Position numbers and translations under genes: made by a program. Of a DNA stretch of 64,000 bases, positions 8,131 through 16,046 are shown in pieces (the first letter of the stretch is position 1; every line of letters starts with the position of its first letter). Under the pieces are notes generated by a model. It saw only the letters and a list, made by a program, of their open reading frames with translations. It made no database searches and had not been told where the DNA came from. Source of the stretch: Enterococcus termitis (lineage in GTDB: Bacteria > Bacillota > Bacilli > Lactobacillales > Enterococcaceae); the NCBI RefSeq assembly GCF_001730305.1, contig NZ_MIJY01000044.1, forward strand, positions 186,001 through 250,000, in the 5' to 3' direction.

Positions 8131-9214
8131 TTATGAAAAATTCAACCTAAAAGAAGTGATCAATGCTTCTGGTAGAATGACGATTCTCGGTGTCTCGAAA
8201 GTTTCAGAGAATGTTCTGGCCGCCCAAAAATTTGGTGGTGAACACTTTTTTGAAATGAGCGAGCTGAGCATTCAAACGGGTGCTTATTTAGCCAAGCTAT
8301 TAAAGGTGGAGGACGCACAAGTCGTTTCTTCTGCCTCTGCTGGCATTGCACAAAGTATAGCTGCATTGATTGGCGCAGGATCAATCTATCATGCCTATCA
8401 TCCGTACACAGAAAAAGTGACGAAGCGTGAGATCATTTTACCGAAAGGACATAATGTAGATTATGGAACACCGGTCGAAGTCATGGTTGCACAAGGCGGT
8501 GGACAGGTCGTTGAAGCAGGCTACGCTAATATGTGTTCGCCAGAGCATATCGAAATGATGATCACTGACCAAACGGCAGCGATCTTATATATCAAAAGCC
8601 ATCATACCGTTCAAAAAAGTATGTTAAGTGTGGAAGAAGCGGCCGCAGTTGCCCAAAAAAACAACTTGCCATTGATCGTTGATGCAGCAGCAGAAGAAGA
8701 CCTATTCAAGTATATTGAAGCAGGTGCCGATCTTGTGATTTATAGTGGGGCTAAAGCGATCGAAGGACCAAGTGCTGGCCTAGTCATCGGAAAAAAAGCC
8801 TACATTGAGTGGATTCGTCTACAAGGCAAAGGCATTGGACGTGCGATGAAAATAGGAAAAGATAATATCCTAGGATTTACCCAAGCTGTTGAAGATTACG
8901 TAAACAATGGCAGTGAATCCGGTGAATCAATGATAAATCGTTTAACACCTTTTATTGAAGGGCTAAATCAGATTCCGAACATCGAGGCGAAAATTGTTCA
9001 AGATGGGGCTGGTCGTGATATCTATCGGGCTAGTATCACCGTCACTGGAAACAAATCTGCTAAAGAAGTTATACAAGAATTAAAAGCAGAAAGCCCAGCG
9101 ATTTATACACGTGAATATCAAGCTAATAACGGAATCATTGAATTCGATATCCGTTCAGTGAATGAAGCAGAAATGATGAAAATCGTGACTCGTCTAAAAA
9201 CGATCATGAACTAA
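8120..9214 (+). CDS. SelA/DgaE-like PLP-dependent enzyme (probable amino sugar acid ammonia-lyase)
   Basis: The start is ATG 8120, inside the end of the amidohydrolase gene, with ggaggc 6-9 bases upstream; the frame extends to 8105 but without a ribosome binding site. The 364-residue fold-type I enzyme has VINASGRMT at the N-terminus, VVSSASAGIAQSIAA, VDAAAEED and the PLP lysine in YSGAKAIEGPSAG. The best characterised relative is DgaE, which eliminates ammonia from D-glucosaminate-6-phosphate to give 2-keto-3-deoxy-6-phosphogluconate. Coupling to the aldolase gene downstream supports that chemistry. The substrate remains an inference. Confidence 0.87.
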   Translation: MTISYEKFNLKEVINASGRMTILGVSKVSENVLAAQKFGGEHFFEMSELSIQTGAYLAKLLKVEDAQVVSSASAGIAQSIAALIGAGSIYHAYHPYTEKVTKREIILPKGHNVDYGTPVEVMVAQGGGQVVEAGYANMCSPEHIEMMITDQTAAILYIKSHHTVQKSMLSVEEAAAVAQKNNLPLIVDAAAEEDLFKYIEAGADLVIYSGAKAIEGPSAGLVIGKKAYIEWIRLQGKGIGRAMKIGKDNILGFTQAVEDYVNNGSESGESMINRLTPFIEGLNQIPNIEAKIVQDGAGRDIYRASITVTGNKSAKEVIQELKAESPAIYTREYQANNGIIEFDIRSVNEAEMMKIVTRLKTIMN

Positions 9215-9241
9215 ACTAAGCAACGTATAGGAGAGAATAGT

Positions 9242-9985
9242 ATGTCAAAAACACCAAATTATTTAGAAGACCGCATTTGTTTAAATGTCTTAGCCAACTC
9301 AGTGGAAAATGCCAAAGCTTGCTACGAAGCAGCAGAAGGTCACGTGATTCTAGGAGTATTATCAAAAAATTACCCAACGGATGAAGCTGCGATCGAGGAT
9401 ATGAAAAAATACGCAGATGAAACAAATAATGCCTTGTCTGTTGGCTTGGGTGCAGGTGATCCAAACCAAAGCCAAATGGTTAGCCGTATTTCTGCAGAAT
9501 TACAGCCCCAACATGTAAACCAAGTCTTTACTGGCGTTGGAACTTCTCGTGCCTTATTAGGACAAGATGAAACCATCGTTAACGGTTTAGTGTCACCGAC
9601 TGGAAAAGTAGGGATCGTCAATATTGCTACTGGACCTTTAAGCTCACAAGCTCCAGCAGGAGAAGTACCGATCGAGACAGCGATCAAGCTGCTTCAAGAT
9701 ATGGGCGGCAGCTCAATCAAATATTTCCCGATGAAAGGCTTAGCACATATCGAAGAATACAAAGCAGTAGCACAAGCCTGTGCAAAATATGATTTCTACC
9801 TTGAACCAACAGGCGGCATCGATTTAGAAAACTTTGAAGAAATCGTTCAGATCGCAGTCGATGCTGGCGTGAAAAAAATTATTCCTCACGTTTACAGCTC
9901 GATCATCGACAAAGAAACAGGAGACACAAAACCAGAAGATGTTAAAACATTGCTGGGTATGATGAAAAATACACTGAAAAAATAG
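9242..9985 (+). CDS. KDGP aldolase family protein (DgaF-like, EF_0839 family)
   Basis: This 247-residue protein is of the DgaF type. It has the characteristic N-terminus (NYLEDRICLNVLANSVENAKACYEAAEGHVILGVLSK, split over residues 5-40), a strand SSIKYFPMKGL that contains the probable Schiff-base lysine region, and EPTGGIDLENF. Family members cleave 2-keto-3-deoxy-6-phosphogluconate to pyruvate and glyceraldehyde-3-phosphate. It is the last gene of the coupled set and is followed by a terminator, with the sugar kinase next. Confidence in the family is high and in the exact substrate moderate. Confidence 0.88.
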   Translation: MSKTPNYLEDRICLNVLANSVENAKACYEAAEGHVILGVLSKNYPTDEAAIEDMKKYADETNNALSVGLGAGDPNQSQMVSRISAELQPQHVNQVFTGVGTSRALLGQDETIVNGLVSPTGKVGIVNIATGPLSSQAPAGEVPIETAIKLLQDMGGSSIKYFPMKGLAHIEEYKAVAQACAKYDFYLEPTGGIDLENFEEIVQIAVDAGVKKIIPHVYSSIIDKETGDTKPEDVKTLLGMMKNTLKK

Positions 9986-9987
9986 AA

Positions 9988-10007
9988 GCTGAACGAACAT
10001 GTTTGGC
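9988..10007 (+). repeat. Short hairpin repeat, copy 1
   Basis: GCTGAACGAACATGTTTGGC forms a small stem (GCTGAAC with GTTTGGC). Near-identical 20-base units recur at 15834-15853 and 54443-54462, all starting GCTGAACGA and all intergenic. Confidence 0.5.
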
Positions 10008-10026
10008 CCTGACAGAAAAATAGGAG

Positions 10027-10073
10027 AACTTGATTGCGGCATCTTTTTGCCTCTTTCAAGTTTTATCTTTTAT
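10027..10073 (+). terminator. Terminator after KDGP aldolase gene
   Basis: AACTTGA and GGCA pair with TGCC and TCAAGTT, followed by TTATCTTTTATTT. It separates the aldolase gene from the kinase gene. Confidence 0.7.
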
Positions 10074-10174
10074 TTGGCGTTCTTTGATCTCTTAACGTTA
10101 GTACTTGGAAAGTGAAAAGGGTGAAGTGAAGGGGAGAACTAGTTCATAAGGCTGGAAAGTAGGAAGAAATCAAA

Positions 10175-11185
10175 ATGAGAATTGCAGCTTTTGGTGAAGT
10201 AATGATGCGTCTAACACCACCAGAATATCTGATGCTGGAACAAACAAATGAGCTACGTTTGGATTTTACTGGTACAGGAGTAAATATTTTAAGTAATCTA
10301 GCACATTTTGGCTGTCAGACAAGTTTGATTACAAATTTACCAGACAATCGTTTAGGAGAAGCAGCGAAAGCCAGTATTCGGCAGTTAGGAATTCAAGATC
10401 ACTGGATTGGTATTTCTGGAGATCATATTGGTTCTTATTTTGCTGAGATGGGCTTTGGTGTGAGACCCACGCAAGTTACGTATCAAAATCGTCGAAATAG
10501 TTCTTTTGGGGTAAGTGATGCTTCAGCGTATGATTTTACAACGTTTTTAGAGGAAATCGATTTGGTCCATATTTGTGGAATTTCCTTGAGTTTGACAGAT
10601 GAAACACGCGATGCAGCGCTGGATTTGGCTAAAAAAGCCAATGAAAAAGGAAAGAAAGTTTGTTTTGATTTTAATTTTCGCCCGAGTTTAAATGAAGCAC
10701 ACGGTGTTGCGTTTATGCGGGAGCAGTATGAAAAAATCTTACCTTACTGTGATCTAGTCTTTGGCAGTCAACGTGATTTAACTGATTTGTTAGGTATGAA
10801 GCTTGATGAAAATGTAGCAGATTCAGAGCAATTTGAAGCGATCGTCCATGCCTTTATGGCGAAATATGAAATTGAGTATTTTGCGGGCACGTTTCGTCAG
10901 AAAAAAGGCGATAAACATTATTTAGCTGGTTTTTTAGCAGATTCAAAAAAAGTTGCACACGCACAGCCGAGAGAAATCATCAATTTGGATCGAATTGGTG
11001 CTGGAGATGGATATGCAGCAGGGGTTTTACTTGGTGTAGTTGAGAACTGGCCGTTAACAGAAACTGTTGCATTTGCCACAGCAAATGGTGTGCTGGCACA
11101 TACGATCCAAGGAGATGTTCCGTTAACAACGCGTAAACAAGTGCAACATATCATGGAACAACCGCATGTTGATTTGATTCGTTAG
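10175..11185 (+). CDS. kdgK: PfkB-family sugar kinase, probable 2-keto-3-deoxygluconate kinase
   Basis: This 336-residue PfkB/ribokinase-family kinase has the N-terminal GE(V)MMRLTPP motif, the substrate-binding FTGTGVN stretch, FDFNFRPS (residues 165-172) and the C-terminal DRIGAGDGYAAG signature with the catalytic Asp (about residue 274). Enzymes with this N-terminus phosphorylate 2-keto-3-deoxygluconate, giving the substrate of the aldolase encoded upstream. A terminator separates it from the aldolase gene, so it may have its own promoter. A different keto-sugar acid is possible. Confidence 0.85.
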   Translation: MRIAAFGEVMMRLTPPEYLMLEQTNELRLDFTGTGVNILSNLAHFGCQTSLITNLPDNRLGEAAKASIRQLGIQDHWIGISGDHIGSYFAEMGFGVRPTQVTYQNRRNSSFGVSDASAYDFTTFLEEIDLVHICGISLSLTDETRDAALDLAKKANEKGKKVCFDFNFRPSLNEAHGVAFMREQYEKILPYCDLVFGSQRDLTDLLGMKLDENVADSEQFEAIVHAFMAKYEIEYFAGTFRQKKGDKHYLAGFLADSKKVAHAQPREIINLDRIGAGDGYAAGVLLGVVENWPLTETVAFATANGVLAHTIQGDVPLTTRKQVQHIMEQPHVDLIR

Positions 11186-11257
11186 AAAAATAAGCAGGGT
11201 TTATTAATACTGCTGTCGTATAGGCGAATGCTAACTGTGAGTTTAATAAAATGAAGC

Positions 11258-11306
11258 GACCTTCTAACCTTGTATGTGAAAAACACAATGTTAGGAGGTC
11301 TTTTAT
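11258..11306 (+). terminator. Terminator after kdgK
   Basis: GACCTTCTAAC pairs with GTTAGGAGGTC around a loop containing TTGTATGTG/CACAA, followed by TTTTATT. The rest of the 11186-11532 gap shows no gene. Confidence 0.8.
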
Positions 11307-11532
11307 TACACAGCAGTCAATTAGCGCTCAAAATGGAACTTGTTTGCCTCGACCTCACTCTTTTAATCTAGTCTTTTTTTCATTATAATAAGATAGAGCA
11401 AATATGGGCTCAAAGGAATTTTGCGAAACCATTTACGGATAACCGATAAATTGTTATGCTTAGGGGGCAGACTTTCTTTTTTGTCTGTTGTGTTATTATG
11501 AAAAATGAGTCTGTTTACAGGAGGAGATCGAT

Positions 11533-12543
11533 ATGACCGATGAAAATATTTGGAAAGCATTAGACGATGACGTTTTAAAAGATAGTATTCGGAAACGACC
11601 AGGTATGTACATTGGCGGAATTGGTCCAACTGGTCTGGAAAGCATGATATTGCAAGTTCTGGATCATTTACTGCAATTAGCAGTAGATATAAAGCAGGCA
11701 GAACTTTCTATTGAATTATCAGAAAGACAATTTATCTTTTCTTTTTTTAGCAAAAAAGGATTATTTTTAGATAAGCGTCCGGAAGAACAATACACGCCGC
11801 CTTACCTTTTTTTATCTGTGGTAAATGCATTGTCTGAACAATTAGGATTTGGTGTAGAAAAATCTGGAAAACGGACGATCCAGATCTACCAGGATGGACA
11901 ATTAAGTAAAAAGGCGCTGATTCCATCTGAAGATGAAGGACAAAGAATCGAGATGGCATTTACACCAGCTGAAACATTTTTTGGCAACAAGCAATTATCT
12001 TATTTTATCTTATTTAATCGGTGTCAAGAATTAGCAATGTTAAATAGCGGGTTGACGATTTCTTTGACCGATAACAAGCAGCAAAAAAATTATTTTCATT
12101 ATGAACAAGGGCTTGTGGACTATATTTTCCAAAAAGATGAGAGTATCACTCGAGGAAGCACGCCGCTGTTGATCAATACAGTCAGTGAAGGTGTGACGAT
12201 CCAGGCTGTTATTTCAAAAAATGGTTCGACGAGCATCAAAGACAGTTTTGTTAACGGACATTTTCCAGCTGACGGCGGGACACATTTAGATGGATTTATC
12301 GATGGCACCGTTGATGCGGTCAATCAATTTTTAAAAGAAACGAATCGCCTGCAGTATTTAACTGCAGAAAATTTTCCTGAACGATTTGATATCGTCCTGT
12401 CGATTCGATTAAAACGCCCGAGATACACCGGAGCGGTCAAGAAAAAAATCAGAAATCCAGAGCTTTATAAAATTCTCAAAGAAGCTGTCTTTACTGAAGT
12501 TTCGACTTTTCTAAAACGCCATCCGGGCTGGTACTTGAATTAA
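11533..12543 (+). CDS. GyrB/ParE N-terminal-like protein lacking ATPase residues
   Basis: This 336-residue protein matches only the N-terminal ATPase and transducer part of GyrB/ParE. It keeps SIRKRPGMYIGGIGPTGLE (residues 19-37), a transducer-domain GGTHLDGFIDGTVDAVN (about residues 243-259), and SIRLKRPRYTGAVKKKIRNPE near the end. The catalytic Glu and Mg-binding Asn of the xVDNxxDE helix are replaced (VLDHLLQLA), and the DxGRG ATP-lid motif is missing. There is no TOPRIM or DNA-cleavage domain. It is therefore probably a non-hydrolysing paralogue, perhaps a regulator or decoy. It has a strong ribosome binding site (aggaggag), and the frame is intact, arguing against a pseudogene. Confidence 0.75.
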   Translation: MTDENIWKALDDDVLKDSIRKRPGMYIGGIGPTGLESMILQVLDHLLQLAVDIKQAELSIELSERQFIFSFFSKKGLFLDKRPEEQYTPPYLFLSVVNALSEQLGFGVEKSGKRTIQIYQDGQLSKKALIPSEDEGQRIEMAFTPAETFFGNKQLSYFILFNRCQELAMLNSGLTISLTDNKQQKNYFHYEQGLVDYIFQKDESITRGSTPLLINTVSEGVTIQAVISKNGSTSIKDSFVNGHFPADGGTHLDGFIDGTVDAVNQFLKETNRLQYLTAENFPERFDIVLSIRLKRPRYTGAVKKKIRNPELYKILKEAVFTEVSTFLKRHPGWYLN

Positions 12544-12562
12544 CGAAGAAGAAGGTAGCAAG

Positions 12563-13012
12563 ATGAAGATTTTTATTGATGGTGATGGTTCACCAGTAAA
12601 AGACACAACAATCACTGTTGCTTCGGATTACGGGATTGCTGTCGTGATCGTTACAAGCATCGACCACTATTCTTTAAAAGAGTATCCTGGGCATGTTTCT
12701 TTTGTGTATGTTGATAAAGGGGCAGATGCGGCAGATTACAAAATCGTTCAATTGATTAAACAAGGCGATCTTTTAGTGACACAAGATTATGGGTTGGCTT
12801 CACTTGTTTTACCTAAGGGGGCTCGTGTTTTACATCAGCGAGGATCTGAATATACAGCGAAAACGATCGATGGGCTATTAGAGCAACGGTATTTCAGTGC
12901 GAAGATTCGGAAAAGTGGAGGCCATACAAAAGGTCCCAAACCTTTTACTCAAGCGGATCGACAAGCATTTAAGCAAAAATTAGTTGCTTTACTCGAAGCA
13001 ATGACCAAATGA
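12563..13012 (+). CDS. YaiI/YqxD family protein (DUF188)
   Basis: This 149-residue protein starts MKIFIDGDGSPVKD, with the acidic Asp pair of the PIN-like DUF188 fold. The family motifs VDKGADAADYKIV and LVTQDYGLASL follow, then KGPKPFT near the C-terminus. The fold suggests a metal-dependent nuclease-like domain, but the biological role is unknown. It starts 19 bases after the GyrB-like gene and is probably cotranscribed with it. Confidence 0.92.
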   Translation: MKIFIDGDGSPVKDTTITVASDYGIAVVIVTSIDHYSLKEYPGHVSFVYVDKGADAADYKIVQLIKQGDLLVTQDYGLASLVLPKGARVLHQRGSEYTAKTIDGLLEQRYFSAKIRKSGGHTKGPKPFTQADRQAFKQKLVALLEAMTK

Positions 13013-13015
13013 GCG

Positions 13016-13050
13016 AATAAGGCATTGAGAAGCGAATGTCTTATTTTTTT
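13016..13050 (+). terminator. Terminator after DUF188 gene
   Basis: AATAAGGCATT pairs with AATGTCTTATT (one G-U) and is followed by a run of seven Ts. Confidence 0.85.
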
Positions 13051-13172
13051 GTTTATTTCGTTATTTGTTTCTATTCGGATAAAAGCTTTTATGCTAAAAT
13101 ATGGAAGAGTTGTTTTGCATGATTTTTTGGTAGATGCAATAACATAAGAAGAAAATTTAGGAGGAAGAGCAT

Positions 13173-14249
13173 TTGAAGATTACGTTGCTATATGGTGGGA
13201 GAAGTGAAGAACATGATGTCTCGATATTATCTGCCTATTCCGTTTTAAATGCGATTTATTATAACTATTATCAAGTACAATTAGTGTATATCAGTAAAGC
13301 TGGTGAATGGATCAAAGGTCCGTTATTATCAGAAAAACCTGAGAGTGAAGACGTTCTTAAGTTGACTTGGTCAGACAGCGATGAAGTAGATAAATGGGGA
13401 GAATATACTGGTAAAGTAATTCTGCCATGCGAAATCAAAGAAGAAGACACCATTGTCTTTCCTGTCCTACATGGGCCTAATGGCGAAGACGGAACGATTC
13501 AAGGCTTTTTAGAAACAATAGGAATGCCTTATGTCGGTGCAGGTGTTTTAGCCAGTGCCAATGCGATGGATAAAATCATGACTAAATACTTACTGCAAAC
13601 AGCAGGTATCCCGCAAGTACCATTTGTCCCAGTACTGAAAAGTAATTGGAAAGAAAATCCTAAAAAAGTCTTTGAACAGTGCGAGGGTTCCTTGATTTAT
13701 CCTGTGTTTGTTAAACCAGCCAATATGGGTTCAAGTGTTGGGATCAGTAAAGCAGAAAATCGTGAAGAATTGCAGAATGCTTTGGAAGAAGCATATCGTT
13801 ATGACGCTCGAGCAATCGTGGAGCAGGGAATCGAAGCTCGCGAAATTGAGGTTGCGATTTTAGGTAATGAAGATGTGCGGACAACCTTACCAGGAGAAAT
13901 CGTGAAAGATGTTGATTTTTACGACTACAACTCAAAATATATTGATAATCAAATCACGATGCAAATACCAGCTGAAGTACCAGATGAGGTACATCAAAAA
14001 GCACAGGAATTTGCCAAAAAAGCATATGCTATCTTAGATGGCAGCGGTTTGAGTCGCTGTGATTTCTTCTTAACTAGTAAGAATGAATTATTCCTAAATG
14101 AATTGAATACGATGCCAGGATTCACAGCATTTAGTATGTATCCATTATTATGGGAAAATATGGGCTTGAAATATAGTGACCTAATCGAAGAATTGATTCA
14201 ACTAGCGTTGAATCGTTTTAAACAAAAGCAAAGTTTTTACGAAAGATAG
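13173..14249 (+). CDS. ddl: D-alanine--D-alanine ligase
   Basis: This 358-residue ATP-grasp ligase joins two D-alanines for peptidoglycan synthesis. The start is TTG 13173, supported by AGGAGG 9 bases upstream and by the family N-terminus MKITLLYGGRSEEHDVS. It has HGPNGEDGTIQG, VFVKPANMGSSVGISKA and the metal-binding end NELNTMPGFT. The omega loop DFYDYNSKY carries the Tyr typical of D-Ala-D-Ala ligases rather than D-lactate ligases, so it gives no sign of vancomycin resistance. murF follows after a terminator. Confidence 0.97.
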   Translation: MKITLLYGGRSEEHDVSILSAYSVLNAIYYNYYQVQLVYISKAGEWIKGPLLSEKPESEDVLKLTWSDSDEVDKWGEYTGKVILPCEIKEEDTIVFPVLHGPNGEDGTIQGFLETIGMPYVGAGVLASANAMDKIMTKYLLQTAGIPQVPFVPVLKSNWKENPKKVFEQCEGSLIYPVFVKPANMGSSVGISKAENREELQNALEEAYRYDARAIVEQGIEAREIEVAILGNEDVRTTLPGEIVKDVDFYDYNSKYIDNQITMQIPAEVPDEVHQKAQEFAKKAYAILDGSGLSRCDFFLTSKNELFLNELNTMPGFTAFSMYPLLWENMGLKYSDLIEELIQLALNRFKQKQSFYER

Positions 14250-14256
14250 TATTAGT

Positions 14257-14302
14257 AAAAGGGAGGGGATAAAACGCTGGAAGTTTTATCTCAGCCCTTT
14301 TA
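14257..14302 (+). terminator. Terminator between ddl and murF
   Basis: AAAAGGG and GATAAAAC pair with GTTTTATC and CCCTTTT around a short loop; the 3' arm itself supplies the T run. Confidence 0.75.
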
Positions 14303-14339
14303 TAGTTAAGACAATAATTGCTGAAAAGAGGAGAAATCA

Positions 14340-15707
14340 ATGAAACTTACATTTTGGGAAGCAGCTGAAGCAGTAAAAGCAACAAATGACTGGAAGCAAT
14401 GGGCAGATTTTACGCTGACGGGGCTTGAATTTGATAGTCGTTTGATCACATCTGGAAATCTATTTGTTCCGTTGAAAGGGGCAAATGACGGTCATTCGTT
14501 TATTACGAGTGCGGTAGAAAAAGGGGCGAGTGCTTCATTTTGGAGTTCAGAAGTTGAACCTCCAGCAGCTTTACCTGTTCTTAAAGTCTCAGATACGCTG
14601 AAAGCGATGCAGGATCTCGCTGTTTACTATTTAAAAAAAATGACACCGACAGTGATTGCAATCACTGGCAGTAATGGTAAAACAACAACAAAAGATATGA
14701 CGGAAGCTGTCTTGGCACAGCAGTTCAACACATACAAAACACAAGGAAATTATAATAACGACATTGGCTTGCCCTACACTATTTTACATATGCCGGATGA
14801 AACAGAAAAACTGATTTTGGAAATGGGTATGGATCATGCGCATGAAATTGATTTCCTATCTACTTTGGCACGACCAGAAGTTGCTGCAATTACGATGATC
14901 GGCGAAGCACATATTGAAAATTTAGGTTCAAGGGCTGGAATTGCTGCAGCGAAAATGGAAATCACTGCTGGCTTATCAGCACAAGGGTTGTTACTTATAC
15001 CAGCAGAAGAACCTTTGCTAGTGCCGTTGATCAAAGAACTGCCGCAAACGATACAAACGTTTGGCTGGCAACAGGCAGACTGTCAAGCTGAAATCGAATC
15101 AGAGCAAAAAGAGCAAACATCATTCAAAATCAACGGCTCGGATCGATTATTTACGATCCCAGTTCCTGGAAAATATAATGTAGGGAACGCCTTGATCGCT
15201 ATTAGTATTGGTCGCTGGTTTGAAATCCCGGAAGAAAAAATTCAGGCAGGGCTAGCAAGCTTCAAATTAACGAAAAACCGGACTGAATGGCTTAAAACTC
15301 CACAAGGAACTGAAATTTTAAGTGATGTCTACAACGCTAATCCAACGGCAATGAACTTAGTTTTAGAGAGTTTTGCCCAAATGCCTACTTCAGGAAAAAG
15401 AGTAGCAGTTTTAGGAGATATGCTTGAATTAGGACCAGACTCTGCTAAGATGCATGCGTCTGTGAGTGAACATTTGAATCCAAACGAGATTTCCGAGGTT
15501 GTACTTTATGGAACCGAAATGAAGGCGTTATTCAATGTTTTAAAAGACAAATATCCAAAAGAACAGCTTCATTATTTCACTAAAGAAGAAAAAGAGTTGT
15601 TGATCGAGCAACTACAATCGCTCGTAAATCCAGAAGATATGATCGTTATGAAAGCAAGTAATGGGATGGGACTAAATGCAATTGTCGAACAATTAATGAA
15701 AAGTTAG
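14340..15707 (+). CDS. murF: UDP-N-acetylmuramoyl-tripeptide--D-alanyl-D-alanine ligase
   Basis: This 455-residue Mur ligase adds D-Ala-D-Ala to the UDP-MurNAc tripeptide in the cytosol, directly using the Ddl product. The N-terminal domain begins LTFWEAAEAVKATN and has DSRLITSGNLFVPLKG. The ATP loop is AITGSNGKTTTKDM (about residues 107-120), with NYNNDIGLPYTIL and DVYNANPTAMNLV downstream. The ribosome binding site is gaggagaa. Genes for ddl and murF are adjacent in enterococci, as here. Confidence 0.97.
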   Translation: MKLTFWEAAEAVKATNDWKQWADFTLTGLEFDSRLITSGNLFVPLKGANDGHSFITSAVEKGASASFWSSEVEPPAALPVLKVSDTLKAMQDLAVYYLKKMTPTVIAITGSNGKTTTKDMTEAVLAQQFNTYKTQGNYNNDIGLPYTILHMPDETEKLILEMGMDHAHEIDFLSTLARPEVAAITMIGEAHIENLGSRAGIAAAKMEITAGLSAQGLLLIPAEEPLLVPLIKELPQTIQTFGWQQADCQAEIESEQKEQTSFKINGSDRLFTIPVPGKYNVGNALIAISIGRWFEIPEEKIQAGLASFKLTKNRTEWLKTPQGTEILSDVYNANPTAMNLVLESFAQMPTSGKRVAVLGDMLELGPDSAKMHASVSEHLNPNEISEVVLYGTEMKALFNVLKDKYPKEQLHYFTKEEKELLIEQLQSLVNPEDMIVMKASNGMGLNAIVEQLMKS

Positions 15708-15830
15708 CAAGCTTTCATAAAACTTGCTGAAAATGCAAATCTATGCTAAAATAACCTATTGCCGAAAGATCGAAGTAGAATAATAGAATGCTTCCGTAGT
15801 GGGAAACTATTCTATCATATAAAGATTAAA

Positions 15831-15857
15831 AAAGCTGAACGACGTCGTTTGGCTTTT
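15831..15857 (+). terminator. Terminator after murF (hairpin repeat, copy 2)
   Basis: AAAGCTGAACGAC pairs with GTCGTTTGGCTTT, followed by T residues. It contains the second copy of the GCTGAACGA hairpin repeat (15834-15853). Confidence 0.65.
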
Positions 15858-16046
15858 CTAGTGCCTGTTAGCTTCATAAGGTGGATTTTTCGGTAACATT
15901 GATCAGCAAATAAAATAGACCTAAGTTGAAGGTCTAAGGCGCTTTTTACATTTTCTCATCAATGAAAGACAAATCACCTGTACCAAGCTATGTAACAAAA
16001 GAAGAAGCGTTTCTTCTGGAACAAACATTATTTAGGAGGATATCAT
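15858..16046 (+). other. cshA leader region
   Basis: This gap before cshA holds a hairpin at 15919-15940 (TAGACC with GGTCTA) and no open reading frame that I would call. A second hairpin just before the murF terminator (ATAGAAT with ATTCTAT, about 15784-15818) makes the murF-cshA gap unusually structured. Cold-shock-type helicase genes often have long regulated leaders; that role is inferred. Confidence 0.35.

Noticed and set aside
13173-14249. Vancomycin-resistance type D-Ala-D-Lac ligase
   Set aside because: The omega loop has the Tyr-containing DFYDYNSKY of housekeeping Ddl and the neighbour is murF; no vanH or vanX.
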